A DNA stretch of 64,000 nt from Bolinopsis microptera (GCF_026151205.1 NC_087077.1:11027983-11091982); one strand, 5' to 3'. Positions 37,817 through 51,089 are shown, counted from the first letter of the stretch. Program-made: numbers and translations. The notes: a model not told the origin generated them from the letters alone.

Positions 37817-40229
37817 CCCAGAAAACCTTACCGCCTGCTGGGCTTGCTAGAGGTTATAGATTTTCAACAGCACGTTGGGCGTCGCGCGTCACATCGAGTT
37901 TACCTTTCACACGCTGCATTTAGTTTAGTAGTCATGACAACGACATGACTTTGCAAAGTTTAAAAGCTGCAATCTTTAATTTAGCCAAAAATCAAACTTT
38001 TTGGTTTAATTCAGAATCTAAATTGTCCCCAATTGTCCTCCTGGGGAGGCTCCTTTAAATTTACGAGACGGACATTTTGTTGAAAACCGGAAGGTTCTAT
38101 CTATTTTACTTTTGGAGATATACCCCAGCCGGTAGGGTTTCCTGGGCCGAACCTACGCGCGTATAAAAGAATTTGCGCTCTCATTTTAAAACGTTCACTT
38201 TGACAAACCATAACTCTCCACCAATCAAGTCAAATTTCAATTTTAAAATATCAAAAGAAAGTAGAGAATTTCGCCAACAAGAAAGGGGACTCCTGGATAG
38301 GTAGGTAAAAACGCGATCTTCGTCCTCAAAATCGACTTTTAAAACTTCATACATTTTCCGCCGAAATTATAAGTCTTATATCGCAAAACATCCCCCTACC
38401 TCCCTGCAACTCCCCCCCCCCCCCCCTTTCCACTTCCCCCCCCCCCTTCCTTCTGCTTTCTTTTGCAGCTGAACTATGAACTCTTAGCTCTCTCGCCGGC
38501 CGAACCTACGCGCGTATAAAAGAATTTGCGCTCTCATTTTAAAACGTTCACTTTGACAAACCATAACTCTCCACCAATCAAGTCAAATTTCAATTTTAAA
38601 ATATCAAAAGAAAGTAGAGAATTTCGCCAACAAGAAAGGGGACTCCTGGATAGGTAGGTAAAAACGCGATCTTCGTCCTCAAAATCGACTTTTAAAACTT
38701 CATACATTTTCCGCCGAAATTATAAGTCTTATATCGCAAAACATCCCCCTACCTCCCTGCAACTCCCCCCCCCCCCCCCCTTTCCCCTTCCCCCCCCCCC
38801 CCCCCTTCCTTCTGCTTTCTTTTGCAGCTGAACTATGAACTCTTAGCTCTCTCGCCTACCCAGAAAACCTTACCGCCTGCTGGGCTTGCTAGAGGTTATA
38901 GATTTTCAACAGCACGTTGGGCGTCGCGCGTCACATCGAGTTTACCTTTCACACGCTGCATTTAGTTTAGTAGTCATGACAACGACATGACTTTGCAAAG
39001 TTTAAAAGCTGCAATCTTTAATTTAGCCAAAAATCAAACTTTTTGGTTTAATTCAGAATCTAAATTGTCCCCAATTGTCCTCCTGGGGAGGCTCCTTTAA
39101 ATTTACGAGACGGACATTTTGTTGAAAACCGGAAGGTTCTATCTATTTTACTTTTGGAGATATACCCCAGCCGGTAGGGTTTCCTGGGCCGAACCTACGC
39201 GCGTATAAAAGAATTTGCGCTCTCATTTTAAAACGTTCACTTTGACAAACCATAACTCTCCACCAATCAAGTCAAATTTCAATTTTAAAATATCAAAAGA
39301 AAGTAGAGAATTTCGCCAACAAGAAAGGGGACTCCTGGATAGGTAGGTAAAAACGCGATCTTCGTCCTCAAAATCGACTTTTAAAACTTCATACATTTTC
39401 CGCCGAAATTATAAGTCTTATATCGCAAAACATCCCCCTACCTCCCTGCAACTCCCCCCCCCCCCCCCTTTCCACTTCCCCCCCCCCCCTTCCTTCTGCT
39501 TTCTTTTGCAGCTGAACTATGAACTCTTAGCTCTCTCGCCGGCCGAACCTACGCGCGTATAAAAGAATTTGCGCTCTCATTTTAAAACGTTCACTTTGAC
39601 AAACCATAACTCTCCACCAATCAAGTCAAATTTCAATTTTAAAATATCAAAAGAAAGTAGAGAATTTCGCCAACAAGAAAGGGGACTCCTGGATAGGTAG
39701 GTAAAAACGCGATCTTCGTCCTCAAAATCGACTTTTAAAACTTCATACATTTTCCGCCGAAATTATAAGTCTTATATCGCAAAACATCCCCCTACCTCCC
39801 TGCAACTCCCCCCCCCCCCCCCCCCCTTTCCACTTCCCCCCCCCCCTTCCTTCTGCTTTCTTTTGCAGCTGAACTATGAACTCTTAGCTCTCTCGCCTAC
39901 CCAGAAAACCTTACCGCCTGCTGGGCTTGCTAGAGGTTATAGATTTTCAACAGCACGTTGGGCGTCGCGCGTCACATCGAGTTTACCTTTCACACGCTGC
40001 ATTTAGTTTAGTAGTCATGACAACGACATGACTTTGCAAAGTTTAAAAGCTGCAATCTTTAATTTAGCCAAAAATCAAACTTTTTGGTTTAATTCAGAAT
40101 CTAAATTGTCCCCAATTGTCCTCCTGGGGAGGCTCCTTTAAATTTACGAGACGGACATTTTGTTGAAAACCGGAAGGTTCTATCTATTTTACTTTTGGAG
40201 ATATACCCCAGCCGGTAGGGTTTCCTGGG
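37817..40229. repeat. higher-order array U-V-V-U-V-V-U
   Basis: U (330 bp; 37817-38146, 38859-39188, 39900-40229) has inverted ends CCCAGAAAACCTTACCG and CGGTAGGGTTTCCTGGG. V (about 355 bp; 38147-38497, 38498-38856, 39189-39541, 39542-39897) starts GGCCGAACCTACGCGCG, holds two poly-C runs of varying length and ends CTCTCTCGCC. Copies are nearly identical, indicating recent amplification. A related U element lies at 50744-51089. Confidence 0.9.
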
Positions 40230-40479
40230 AACAAATGGATCGGTGAGGGACCTGTAATCCTTAAATAACATTACCAATCGCTCATGATTTTTATTGCAGA
40301 ATTATCGGACCTTGAAGACATATGACAGATACGGTTTAAAGAATGAAAACTTCAAGAAGTGTAATGTTTGTCTGCCGCGATAAACCTCTAATATTAAAAA
40401 GAAGTATTGTTTAGTTTGGAGTACGACAGAAACGCGCACGTACGAATGATATATGAGAACACTAGAAAATAATATCACC

Positions 40480-40700
40480 TCTCGGATTTGCGCCCGGATA
40501 CGATAGGTTTTACATTTCCTATCGGGTCCGAGAGCAAATCCTATCGACTCTCGTATCGGAACTTACAAATCCTATCGCCGCTAGGATTAGCGCTCGGATC
40601 CGATAGGTTTTTAATTTCCTATCGGCTCCGAGAGCAAATCCTATCGCCTCTCGGAAATTGCACATCCTATCGCCGCTCGGCGATAGGAAATCATCGGAGG
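40480..40700. repeat. about 100-bp repeat pair dense in TCCTATCG/CGATAGGA
   Basis: Two units, about 40480-40583 and 40584-40680, each with several CCTATCG motifs in both orientations and CTCGGAT or TCCGAGAG blocks. Likely the end structure of an unrecognised element. Confidence 0.7.
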
Positions 40701-42037
40701 TATCCTGGGGGGACTGGATCGGCGTTTATAGGATTGACAAAATCCGAGATGTGTCGGACGCGCCATATATATATCCTATAGGGGAATCCTTGTAGCGCGA
40801 TGCATTACTGGGTCGCGCCGCGCATCAAATAATTCTTCTCGGTAGATCGGCGAGATGCACCACTGTGCCTCACCGAGCTGCGAAGGATTGACATCGTGAA
40901 TCAAGGGGAATCCTATCTAATTAGAATCGCAGAAATCGACGTTCTGAACAGCCGTGTAAACCCGCATGTGAATTTCGCGCGAAGAGTATCACAAATTCTG
41001 CATATGGCGACGCTCCTTCCATTCTCCAGAAGACGTTTCCCTGAATTTTGTAGTGGATTTTGTAGTGGATTTTGCGCGCCGAACGTACGTTACAATATTT
41101 ATAATTGTAGAATCTACGACACTAGTAGTCAGAAGTCTCAATAAACTGCTCGTATTTATACTTTTATAGACACTGAGATATGAAAAGATGTCGAAACTCA
41201 GTTTTTATGATCATTTGGGTCACGTACTACCTATTTAACCACCAAAACATGTTCCACCTACCCCGGAACACAAATCCACTACACCTGTGAAATCCACTAC
41301 AAATCCACTACACAAATCAAGGAAACGTGCTCTCTAGAAAATAATGTAGAAAATTTTACTCGGAAATTTAGGCATTGTTTTTTAACGAGTCATAACGCAC
41401 GAAAGCACTTTTCTGTCAGAAGAAAGTAATAGTTTAAATATACGATTAACATAGAATCTTTAAAAACATACATAGCTTAGAGCAGCTTAAAATATACACA
41501 CACTAAATTAAACATTGAAACACGAAATAAAGGGAGCTTTAATCAACTGCCACTAATTCACAATATCTGGCATTGAATAGAGACCAAACTATAAGATGTT
41601 CACTTGTAGTTTAACTAGAGATCTAAATAAATACAAACAGGTTGTGCACATAACAGTTATGACTGAAACTGACTATTAAAATTATAATTGAACAACAAGT
41701 TAACTACTTAACTGAATTACTGATAACTTTAATCTTGAATAACTGAAAATCTGGAAATTTTTATCAAACGACAAACAATCATTCAAAACCCTCAAAATTT
41801 TAAAATTTTCCGGTGAAATTGATTTAAACATAACGATTCTTCAAGCAATATTAAAAGAATTCTTCTTACACGATATACAATATATTATATACACATACAA
41901 TATATAATAATAATTTTATACTCCTAGTTCAATAAACAATATTACAATAACAGTTCTGTAGTCCTATAACTCTATAAAAAATTATTTATTCATTAGAAAA
42001 TACCATGCTTAAATTATTTAATATTAATCATTCGATA
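40700..42037. other. intergenic, no gene recognised
   Basis: 40790-40905 resembles part of family W (ATTGACATCGTGAATCAAG; related copies near 50430 and 60895). The remainder is AT-rich, with the carrier 3' UTR at its right edge. Confidence 0.5.
41985..41990 (-). terminator. likely poly(A) signal of the mitochondrial carrier gene
   Basis: AATAAA on the minus strand about 50 nt beyond the carrier stop codon at 42038-42040. Confidence 0.5.
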
Positions 42038-45000
42038 TTAATCCCTAAGTCCTAACTTAGTGACGAGTTTCTGAGCGTTACTCATCATGATCATACTAAC
42101 GCCATTAGCAAGGAAACTCCTAATTGTCCCGGGTCCAATACCTCTGTAGAGACCTGTCACTCCCTTCTCTCTGAAAGTCATTGCTAGTCGGGTCTTCAAC
42201 GGCTGATCTCTGAAATTAGTGGAAATTAGCTGGTTATATCGTTATATCCATTATTTGATTGTATATATTATATCCGTATAATCTAATTTATTTAATTGTA
42301 TTACTCATAGCACGACATTTTCGTGGCTCAGACTGAAATGTTCAACAAATAGTTAATAGATATCCTGGAGGTGGTACGAGAAATTTCTTGTTTTCTTAAA
42401 TTTCCTGTTTTCTTGAATTTCTTGTTTTCTTGAATTTCTTGTTTTTTCGAGTGTTGATTATTAGACTTAACTAAATTGAGCCACCGTTAATTATACGCCA
42501 CCTCACACTGAACATTCAACAATCTTGTTCCTAGAAAACAGACGGATCTCACACGACTAACTAAGTTAGGACTAAAATAAACCGGTTTCAAAGCCCTTAA
42601 GGGTGGCCCTCGGGTCTTTAAAACGAGTACGTGATTTTCAATAATATTATATATCCACTTTAACACAAACATTTCACAAATGCCACGTCAGCATAGTGAG
42701 AAGTATTAAAACATTCTTACATTCCTAAATCTATGCAGCTAATATATTTAATGGTGGTTAGGAGCGATTACTTATTTTAGACGATCAATTATTGTTCATA
42801 TCTCATAATTAATCTGAGTCATATCAAACACTCCAAATTGAGAAACTGTATACGTACTTCCCGAAGTTTCCTTGAACTTGACTCTTCATGTTTTCAATCG
42901 GCCAAATGATCCACCAAGATAACGTAGCTGCAGTTCCTGAAATAATGATTATAACTTGTTAAATACTGGGTTAAACCATATAAACTAAAGCGTCATTGTA
43001 CACGACTTTCACTATATGTTGGTGTGTTTGAAAAGGCGAAATTGCACGATTACCTAAGTAAATATTTTGATCCCAGTTCAATTTGTAACGGAGTTTTTTA
43101 TTAACAGGAAACGATGTAACAGAGTCAATATATTTTAATGTTGCCATGGGGTGGCAAGTCCCATACACCGTAGTCTGACAGTTTCACTGCGTCCTAATAT
43201 AATCTGTGTGCACTTTAGTTGACTATGATATAATGTGACAGAATTTGTTTGTTAACTGTGTGAGCCCATCATCTGATAAATTATTTAATTAACAATGATA
43301 CTGACCAGAAAGTAAGAACGGTCCAAGAATGGGAGAAGAGAAGAGATGAGGGAGGTTCCGTCTGAAGGAGTCAATGAAGATGAAGTACATCCCCATCAGA
43401 CCTAGAGTTCTTATCCACGTCACTGAAAACCCCTGGGAATAATAGAATGTAACATATTTATAACAATTATCATGATACTGATTGAATTTAGAGAAACACA
43501 GCAGTTATCTTTGGAGGAATATTAATTATTGAATTAAGGTGTGGTAGATGAATTGAATGAATTTGTCGATAATTTAATGAATTTTGTCGACAAAACTCTA
43601 CACTAAGTGGCATTACTACAATTTCTACCATCTTAAATTTGGTGAGCAAAGCTATAACAGCTGATACCTGAGGGTTGTGCTGCACCCATTTACCCAACTA
43701 CTGTAAACAAACTGTTCAGTAACTCAGGTATTAGTGTCAAACTAGTCAAAACAGCACCACGAACACCCACAACAGAACTTTTCACCATGTTTTGGTTGTT
43801 GTTATCAGTTCTCAGTTCCGTTACAGAAGGGGACGTGCATTATGTCCCTAAACTTATGATTGCAGATGGCCAGAACCCCATGGATGGCAGTGTTGTACGG
43901 ATTATCATAATGAAAATGGAGGGTGCGAGTAATTTTATAATTTTCATTTTCCGTTCTCACTTCTTATTCTGAGGAGGCCGAAAAGTTTGTTGAGTATTAC
44001 TTGACAGTCATAATGGCATAAGTTAACATTCAAATTTCACAAATTTTAATGTGACGATAGTATTATTTCACGTCACGTCACTTCAACTTTTACGTCACGT
44101 CACTATTATAGCCGTGACTTTTTTTTCAGAGTGCGGAGAGCCCGAAGACACTGTTTTCTGCAGCAACAGAGAATTGAGTGACGTGAGAACTACTGCTGCT
44201 GTTATTTGTAGATCTATCATGGACGCTTACTACACTACAGGTAATATCAGAGAGAAAACATGCATACGAAATTCACTGTTTGAGTGTTTTTGTTAAATAA
44301 TCATGCATGTAATATCCGGATAGGAACATTATTTATGAGTCGTATTGTTATGAATTGTGTAATATGCTAACTGCTAAGCATGAGAGGGACAATGACAGTG
44401 CCACATTGCCACAGTGCCACATTGATAGTGCCACTCAAATGTACATTTTGTGGTGAAATAACCAATTCTGTTATTAGACTTTCAACAATTAAAAGCACAC
44501 AATCTTGCCAGGAGATGCGGTGAGAAAAGACATGACATCGGAAGGAGAAGAGATAGTGGAGACTATAGGATACGACTTTAAATGCGAGGGTAAAGAGAAC
44601 AACCTGGACCAGTGCGAGGGGGAGAGGGTGGTGTGCCATGACAGAGTTGTAGTGAAGTGCTCAGATCCTGGTCTTAGTGGTTAGTAGATAGTTTGGAGCT
44701 GTGAGTTCTTTGTAGAGACTATGTTGTGTTACATGTACATGTTGTGTTACATGTACAATGTACAGTATACATGTGATGTACACAGTATACACTGTGTACA
44801 TACACAAGGAAGGAACACGTTCCATTCTACATGTTTCTATTCTATGTTTCGAGATATTTATACAATTTCTGCAGATTAACCAGAAGCGCAAAATGTATTT
44901 TACAACATGTATTTGAGTATATAATGTGTATACTTGAGTACTAAACACATAGGCTTAACCCTCTTTAAATCACGTGACAATAACAACAGGTATTTGTAAG

Positions 45001-48000
45001 TCATCCTGTGGGTGCATGGCTCCCTCTCTACTCTCTAAAGTTATTGGAGGACAAGATGCATCGCCCGGAGAGTTTCCTTGGCAAGTGAGTCTAACAATGA
45101 ATCACAAGCTTTGCTATAATATAAGTCATAACGTGCGTTTCAAAAACTTTGCTATAATTAATATTAATTATAGCAACAATCTGTAAAATTCTTATCCGAT
45201 CTGCGGCATTACTGTGATAGTATCCCAGCAGTACCGAAGTAGAACTGTAGCAAAATCTCCAATCTCTTACTTTGTATTTCACGAGAAACAAGACGCTTCC
45301 TAGACTATTACTGTATTATAGACTAGTTCTATTAATGTTACAACGCGGTGTGTGCAGCTAAATGCAATTTTGCAGGTCACATTAACGACGAAGTCGAAAA
45401 GTAAATTTTTCAATTGCGGAGGAACGATTATTGACTCAGAGCATATCTTAACAGCAGCCCACTGTTTACATTATCCAAGTTGGCCGAATGTGCCTTGTAA
45501 AGCACAAAAGAGTAGTCCGGATGATAAATGGAAACAGTGCTATTGGCTAACAGGTGATTTGTGTAATTTATATGTGCAAATAGCTGAAAATATGTGTAAT
45601 TTATGTGCTGAAAATATGTCATTTATGTGTAAATTTAAATTAAATTAACATTTAAGGGATTTATATTTACATTTTCATGTTATTTCGGCTACGTCATGTT
45701 TAACTGATATGGCTCAAGAACAACGGTATCTAGTACATTTATCGAGAGATTAATATAATCGTTATGTTAAGATTGAAATGTTTGTATTTTTCACTCAATG
45801 TCAATAGTCAACCGAACTTGTCGCAAAAAACTAATAGTTTTTTTGTTGCGGAACAACCTTTTTGTGATACACTTGTATCGAAACTGTGAAAATACCGAAG
45901 TCCCTCTTCAGAAATAGAGGTTTATTATGGCTCACACGAGTTTTACACAAGAATTGACGATCCTCAAACAGCTTCTGTAGAATATATCTACATCCACAAG
46001 GTAGGAACTACTTCTCCAACCACTCAAAGTTATAACAAATCAAAGGAACAATTTTGATAATTACATTATATGGTAGGCTAACTAATTAATATTGCCCATA
46101 ATACAATACTGTTATTTACTGATAGAAAACTATGCAGGACTATGTTAGAGGAAACACAGCATTGCGCCATGACATTGCTATCTTAAAACTGGATACACCG
46201 CTGGTTCTTAATCCTTACGTACATCCTGCCTGCCTACCACGGGCAGACTTCCAACTTCCACCAAACCGAAATGTAAAGTATTTCTTAACTTGTTCACACT
46301 GCTTATCTTAACTTTACAAAAAAGTATTTACATTATTTTTGTTTTTGCTGTATTATTACTTATATATTTATCAACCTAGCATATAATTAAAAGCTTGATA
46401 CAGTTGTTAAACAACCAATTTGCATACTTAGCTTATTCACACTTGTGTACTACTATATGGTTCACAATGAGATTGTTAACACAGATTTATATTGAATTAA
46501 AGAGTTGCATGACGATACAGCTATAGATATTTTAGATCTAGCAGGGTTCAGAAACACGCTACAAACCAGTTTGTTAGATATCTAGTAATATTTCAGTCAG
46601 TACAGGAAGTAAAATGTGTAATGTAGGTATCTACACCAGGTGACGGTGAGCGGGTTTGGAGACACAACAAAAAGCGGTGGGGTTATCCCGAGTGTTTTAC
46701 AGAAAGCGAGTTTGAATTGGCTGCCTATAGAACTGTGTGGACCTATTATGTTTGGGTTCCTCTTTAACGAACATTTGTGCGCAGGTATCTGGTATAATAG
46801 TAAAACGAAATTAGGAAAGTAAGTTTGTAGCATTAACAGTCAATTACATTAAAAAACTCCCAAATTGTGTGAAACTCTTCAAAGACCAAGATCAATGTTT
46901 TTGTTCAAGTTGAAAGACAGTAATACCAACAGTGGCCCTATGTTCAGGAGATACAACGGGTAGTGTTGACGCGTGTAGGGGTGATAGCGGGGGACCACTT
47001 GTATACAAGGACGATCAAGGTAAACTCTAAACCAGCAGTTTACTCTGAATTACTGAATACTGAATTACTGAATACTTAGTGCGTGTAATTTTTAAAAGAT
47101 AATGACAGACTCTGTACTCTATGGTCTAATTATGTCCCAATAGCGTAAAAATGCCAAACAATGTGACATAACACTACTTGAGATACTAACACATTTCTTT
47201 AAGTAAATTATTAAAATCTCTAAATAACTGCAGTAAAAACAGCTATTCCTCAGGTATTTCGACGGTGATGGGAATTGTTAGTTTTAGCTACGGGTGTGCT
47301 CAGCTAAACCTGTATGGTGTGTATACTAACGTACAGTTAGAAAGAGATTTTATTGACAGTGTTCGGACACAAACACTGGATCCAAACACTATCACACTGT
47401 TTTGTAAAACGAAGAACGGCAAATGTAAGAGTGTAAAGACATAGACTGTCTAGAGCGTTCATCTTGATTACTAGATTTAGTAGTGGACTATGAGAATACG
47501 TTTTATTGGCTTTACCATTCACATTTGAAGTGGAGTAAAATTGTTGAGGAATGAGTAATAACTTCACTCCTGTTCTCTGTTAACAATTAACATTAACCAC
47601 TGCAACCATTACTCTAACGTTCAGGGGCCTATGAGCATTTAAAAAATAATCTTACCTTGTATACACCACTCAGTTTATAGGTCTGTCCTGTTTGTCGTCT
47701 TATCTGAAACAACATTCATACATTTCACTAATAGTTTATGAAAGATCCGAATTTAATAGCTGCAATTCATCGGACATAAGCTATTAGCACATTTTGCAGC
47801 TTATTCAAAGTAACAATAGAATTTAATTACGAAAGAATGATTTAATTTCACACTAAAATTTGATCACTGCGCTGGAGACCAAAAGATAGATGAACTATAA
47901 ACTTATAAACCGGAAATATATTAACAAACCTTGGCAAGCTCGAGAGGAGATTCGATTATTGCTCTGGCGGTGGAACCACAAGCTCCTGCTAGTATAACCC

Positions 48001-48835
48001 TCCTGGATATATGGTGATTAAATTATACAATGTTGTACTATTTTATACAATGTTGTATAACGTAGGATAAGATTACCGTCCACTTACTTACCTATCATTA
48101 ATAATAACATCATACCATGTTGCATTATAGAACTGATATAAGTTGATGTGTCACATTATTCGTAATTGTAGAAATATTACCATCAAAAATATCTTACACT
48201 TGGAGACCGAAAGTTCCGGGTATTTCCTTCTTTAAAGTTGGGTATTTGTCACAGAAGGTATACACAGCCTCAAACGCAGAAAATTGAACAGACCTGTAGA
48301 TTCCTGAACCCATCATAGGTGGAACACATCCCCTGAAATGATTAATATTTAAACTTTCTCTAGAGTTACTTTAAATAACGTTACTTTTAAATATATGACT
48401 AAGAGAAGAACAATAACTACTTTTCTTGGAACTTCTTGAATGTAACATCAAATAAGTCAAACAATAAAACGGTATCTTACCTGTAAAGTCCCAATATTCC
48501 TTGTGTTCTTAGTGTTTTCAAACAAGTCCGAAACATATTGGTATTCTCAAAGCCTTTTTGAGCTTGCATCTTCGTCTTGATGGTATCCAGAGGGTGTCCA
48601 ACCATGACACTTGTAGTTCCATATAGAACACCAACTAAGAGAGGTTTTGTTGGATATTAATTAGTGCACAATGCTAAAGGGATACATATCCAAGCTTCAA
48701 ATTCCAAAAATAATCTTAATCCCAACTGAGCGATATATAGATATTATTTCCCAGGGCTAATGCAATTGAAAACTCACCACTCAATGCTATAGCACCTTCC
48801 TTCAGCCAACCTGCCCGAGCTTCATTGTGAGTCAT
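42038..48835 (-). CDS. mitochondrial carrier family (SLC25) protein
   Basis: Eight exons join in phase to 281 residues: 48778-48835, 48481-48634, 48198-48332, 47930-48002, 47656-47703, 43306-43432, 42858-42936, 42038-42209 (minus strand order). Three carrier repeats are visible. The signature motifs are GHPLDTIKTKMQ and SPLELAKIRRQ, plus the divergent WPIENMKSQVQ in the third repeat. GLYRG occurs in repeats one and three. Length is typical for the family (about 300 residues, six membrane helices, inner mitochondrial membrane). The substrate cannot be assigned from what I see. Upstream of the Met an in-frame TAG precedes a probable 5' UTR exon near 48890-48910. The fifth intron, about 4.2 kb, contains a whole gene on the other strand. 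Confidence 0.88.
43787..47444 (+). CDS. secreted SRCR-trypsin serine protease
   Basis: Ten exons join in phase to 443 residues: 43787-43922, 44130-44240, 44512-44679, 44990-45084, 45376-45553, 45912-46000, 46126-46272, 46640-46784, 46948-47019, 47254-47444. The signal peptide MFWLLLSVLSSVTEG is followed by a divergent SRCR-like domain (GQNPMDGSVV ... CEGKENNLDQCEGERVVC) and then an S1 protease. The activation site is SKVIGGQDASPGEFPWQ. The catalytic triad is His in TAAHC, Asp in HDIAIL and Ser in CRGDSGGPL. The residue six before the catalytic Ser is Asp, predicting cleavage after Lys or Arg. The usual SWG near the pocket reads SFSYGCA. Some animal proteases of this layout act in immunity or digestion; the role here is unknown. 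The gene lies entirely inside intron 5 of the carrier gene, antisense to it. Confidence 0.88.
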
Positions 48836-49575
48836 GATATCGGCCTCTTTGTTATCACACGCAGAAACAGATTCAGTCTAAATCTGGTCGGTCAAGTCAT
48901 CCACCAATTCACCTAGAAAGGAATTATATCATAAGTTCAATTATGAACAATGAACAGTGACAACTACACAAAGGAAAACTATCGGAATGTTAGCTTTAAG
49001 AACTACAATAGTATAAGCTGGGAGACTTGTAACCCATGTAGCCAAGTCCCCATAAGAGTGGCAAAAAGAGATTTTGGAAAATGTTTGAAGAGGAGCTTTT
49101 CTGCTGTCCCCTTTTTGCGGTTTTGATTCAAATTTTGACCAGTGACCAATCAGTGAGGTCGATGAGAGTCAAGTTGCCATCAAGGTACTGGAAGCAGTAT
49201 ATCCGGAGAGAACTTTGATGCAATGAACATTTTGAATATGTCCTACCGGTAGTACATATTCGAATTTCAGTTCTCCATAACCCAAATTTCACTGTTTTGA
49301 CTATCTTACAGGGTCACTCAGGATGGCACAAGACACGATTGAAGTATTCAAAGTTCCATTCCCAAATAAAGCTTTGATAAACCGAAAATCATCAAAATAT
49401 AAAAAGAGATTTTAGGAGATTTTGAAGAGGAGCTTTTCTGCCGTCCCCTTGACCAAAATTTCACAGTTTTGACTGAAATTTTGACCAGTGACCAATCAGT
49501 GAGGTCTGTGAGAGTGACACAGTTCGCCATCAAGGTACTGGAAGCAGTATATCCGGAGAAAACTTGGATGCAACG

Positions 49576-49866
49576 CAGTGGCGTAACGAAGGGCCCCGCC
49601 GACCCCGCTGTGCGGGGGGGGGGGGGGGGGAGGGGTGGGCGCCAAATCGTCATTTGAATGTGGGACAATTTCGAAAAACTTACCTACGGTACTAGCAAAA
49701 CTGTGCGTTTTTCTCTAGAAACACACTTTTTTAGAGATTTTACCGGTGTACCCTCTAAAATTATCTAATTTGTTCAATTTTAGGGAGGAGCGCCAAAAGG
49801 GGAGGGGGCACCAACAGGGGGGGGGCTTTTTCAGCGGGGGCCCCAACAGGCAACGTTACACCACTG
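49576..49866. mobile_element. G-rich hAT-type MITE in family Z
   Basis: Ends CAGTGGCGTAACG and CGTTACACCACTG are inverted. CAGTGGCGTAAC is a common tip of hAT-type elements. Flanks ATGCAACG and ATATAACA are a degenerate 8-bp pair. Contains poly-G runs. Confidence 0.65.
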
Positions 49867-50427
49867 ATATAACAAACATTTTGAATATGTCCTACCAGTA
49901 GGACCTATTCGAATTTCAGCTCTTCACGACCCAAATTTCAATGTTTTGACTGAATTTTTCTTGAATGACCATCTTACAGGGTCACTCAGGATGGCACAAG
50001 ACACGATTGAGGTACTCAAAGTTCTATTCTCAAAGAAAGTTTTGATAAACCGAAAATCATCAGAATATAAAAAGAGATTTTGGAAGATTTTTGAAGAGGA
50101 GCTTTTCTGCTGTCCCCTTGACCAAAATTTCGCGGTTTTGACTGAAATTTTGACCAGTGACGAATCAGTGAGGTCGGTGAGAGTGACACAAGTCGCCATC
50201 AAGGTACTAGAAGCAGTATATCTGCAGTGAACTTTGATGCAATGAACATTTAGAATACGTCCTACTTGTAGGACATATTCTAATTTCAACTCTCCGTGAC
50301 CCAAATTTCACTGTTTTTACTGAATTTTTCTTGAATGAACATCTTACATATGACATAGTCACTCAGAATGGCACAAGACACGATTGAGGTACTCAAATTT
50401 TAATTTATAAAGAAAGCTTTGATTTGA

Positions 50428-50562
50428 AGGACTTCGACGCAAGCGCCGCGCAAACTAGCATTCTTGCTTCGCATCGAAGCAAGAATCCTGTTCGCAACGA
50501 TCCTGACTAGATCGTTGCTTTACAGAGCAACAATCTGGAAGGGTTGACATCGTCAATCAAGC
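50428..50562. mobile_element. family W inverted-repeat element
   Basis: GC-rich hairpins GCTTCGCATCGAAGC and tips TTGACATCGTCAATCAAG. A reversed relative lies at about 60895-61140, and a partial one near 40882. It interrupts a family Z unit. Confidence 0.55.
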
Positions 50563-50743
50563 TTTGATAAACCGAAAACCATCTAAATATAAAAAGAGAT
50601 TTAGGAAATTTTTTGAAGAGGAGTTCTAGTTAACGGGTGATACTCGTAAAATATTTGTTCCAACTAGGCGCGCGTCCTGGTAGGTTATAAACCTACAAGA
50701 AAACTTTGATACAACGAAAATTTTGAATAGGTCCTATACACTA

Positions 50744-51089
50744 CCCAGCAGACCTTACCGGCTAGCGATATTACTACAGGGTGATCGCCTTTTCACAGCT
50801 TGTTGAAATCTGCGCGCGCTCGCTAGTTCATTGCATTTGCACGCTTCAAATATTCCAAGAATGCAATTGTACCGCGTACCACGTGATACGATTCAGCCAA
50901 TCAGAGAACAACAATCTGCAAAGTTAAAGCTGCGCAGTATTATAAAATATGACTAAAATATGACTTTTCGCAATAATTCAAAATCTACAGCGTTTTGAAT
51001 TTTCCTCCTGGGGAACATTTTGTTGAAAACCAGACGTTTCTATCTCTTTTACTTCCAAAGTTAGGCCCCTAACGGTAAGGTTTCCTGGG
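50744..51089. mobile_element. U-family MITE with TA target duplication
   Basis: Ends CCCAGCAGACCTTACCG and CGGTAAGGTTTCCTGGG, flanked by TA on both sides. It splits a family Z phrase (TTGAATAGGTCCTATA ... GGACATATTCGAAT). Related to U in the 37.8-40.2 kb array. Confidence 0.75.

Larger units (their letters stand above)
49050..50640. repeat. family Z: degenerate tandem repeat, about three units
   Basis: Recurring blocks include CTGTCCCCTTGACCAAAAT (49440, 50112; degraded at 49107), GGTCACTCAGGATGGCACAA (49313, 49980, and near 50357) and CATCAAGGTACTGGAAGCAG. Units are interrupted by the G-rich element at 49576 and by a family W insertion near 50428-50562. Short frames appear in both strands but shift between copies, so I do not call a gene. 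Confidence 0.8.

Noticed and set aside
49924-50304. 126-residue minus-strand frame and 94-residue plus-strand frame in family Z
   Set aside because: The frames shift between repeat copies and resemble no family I recognise; they follow the repeat rather than a gene.
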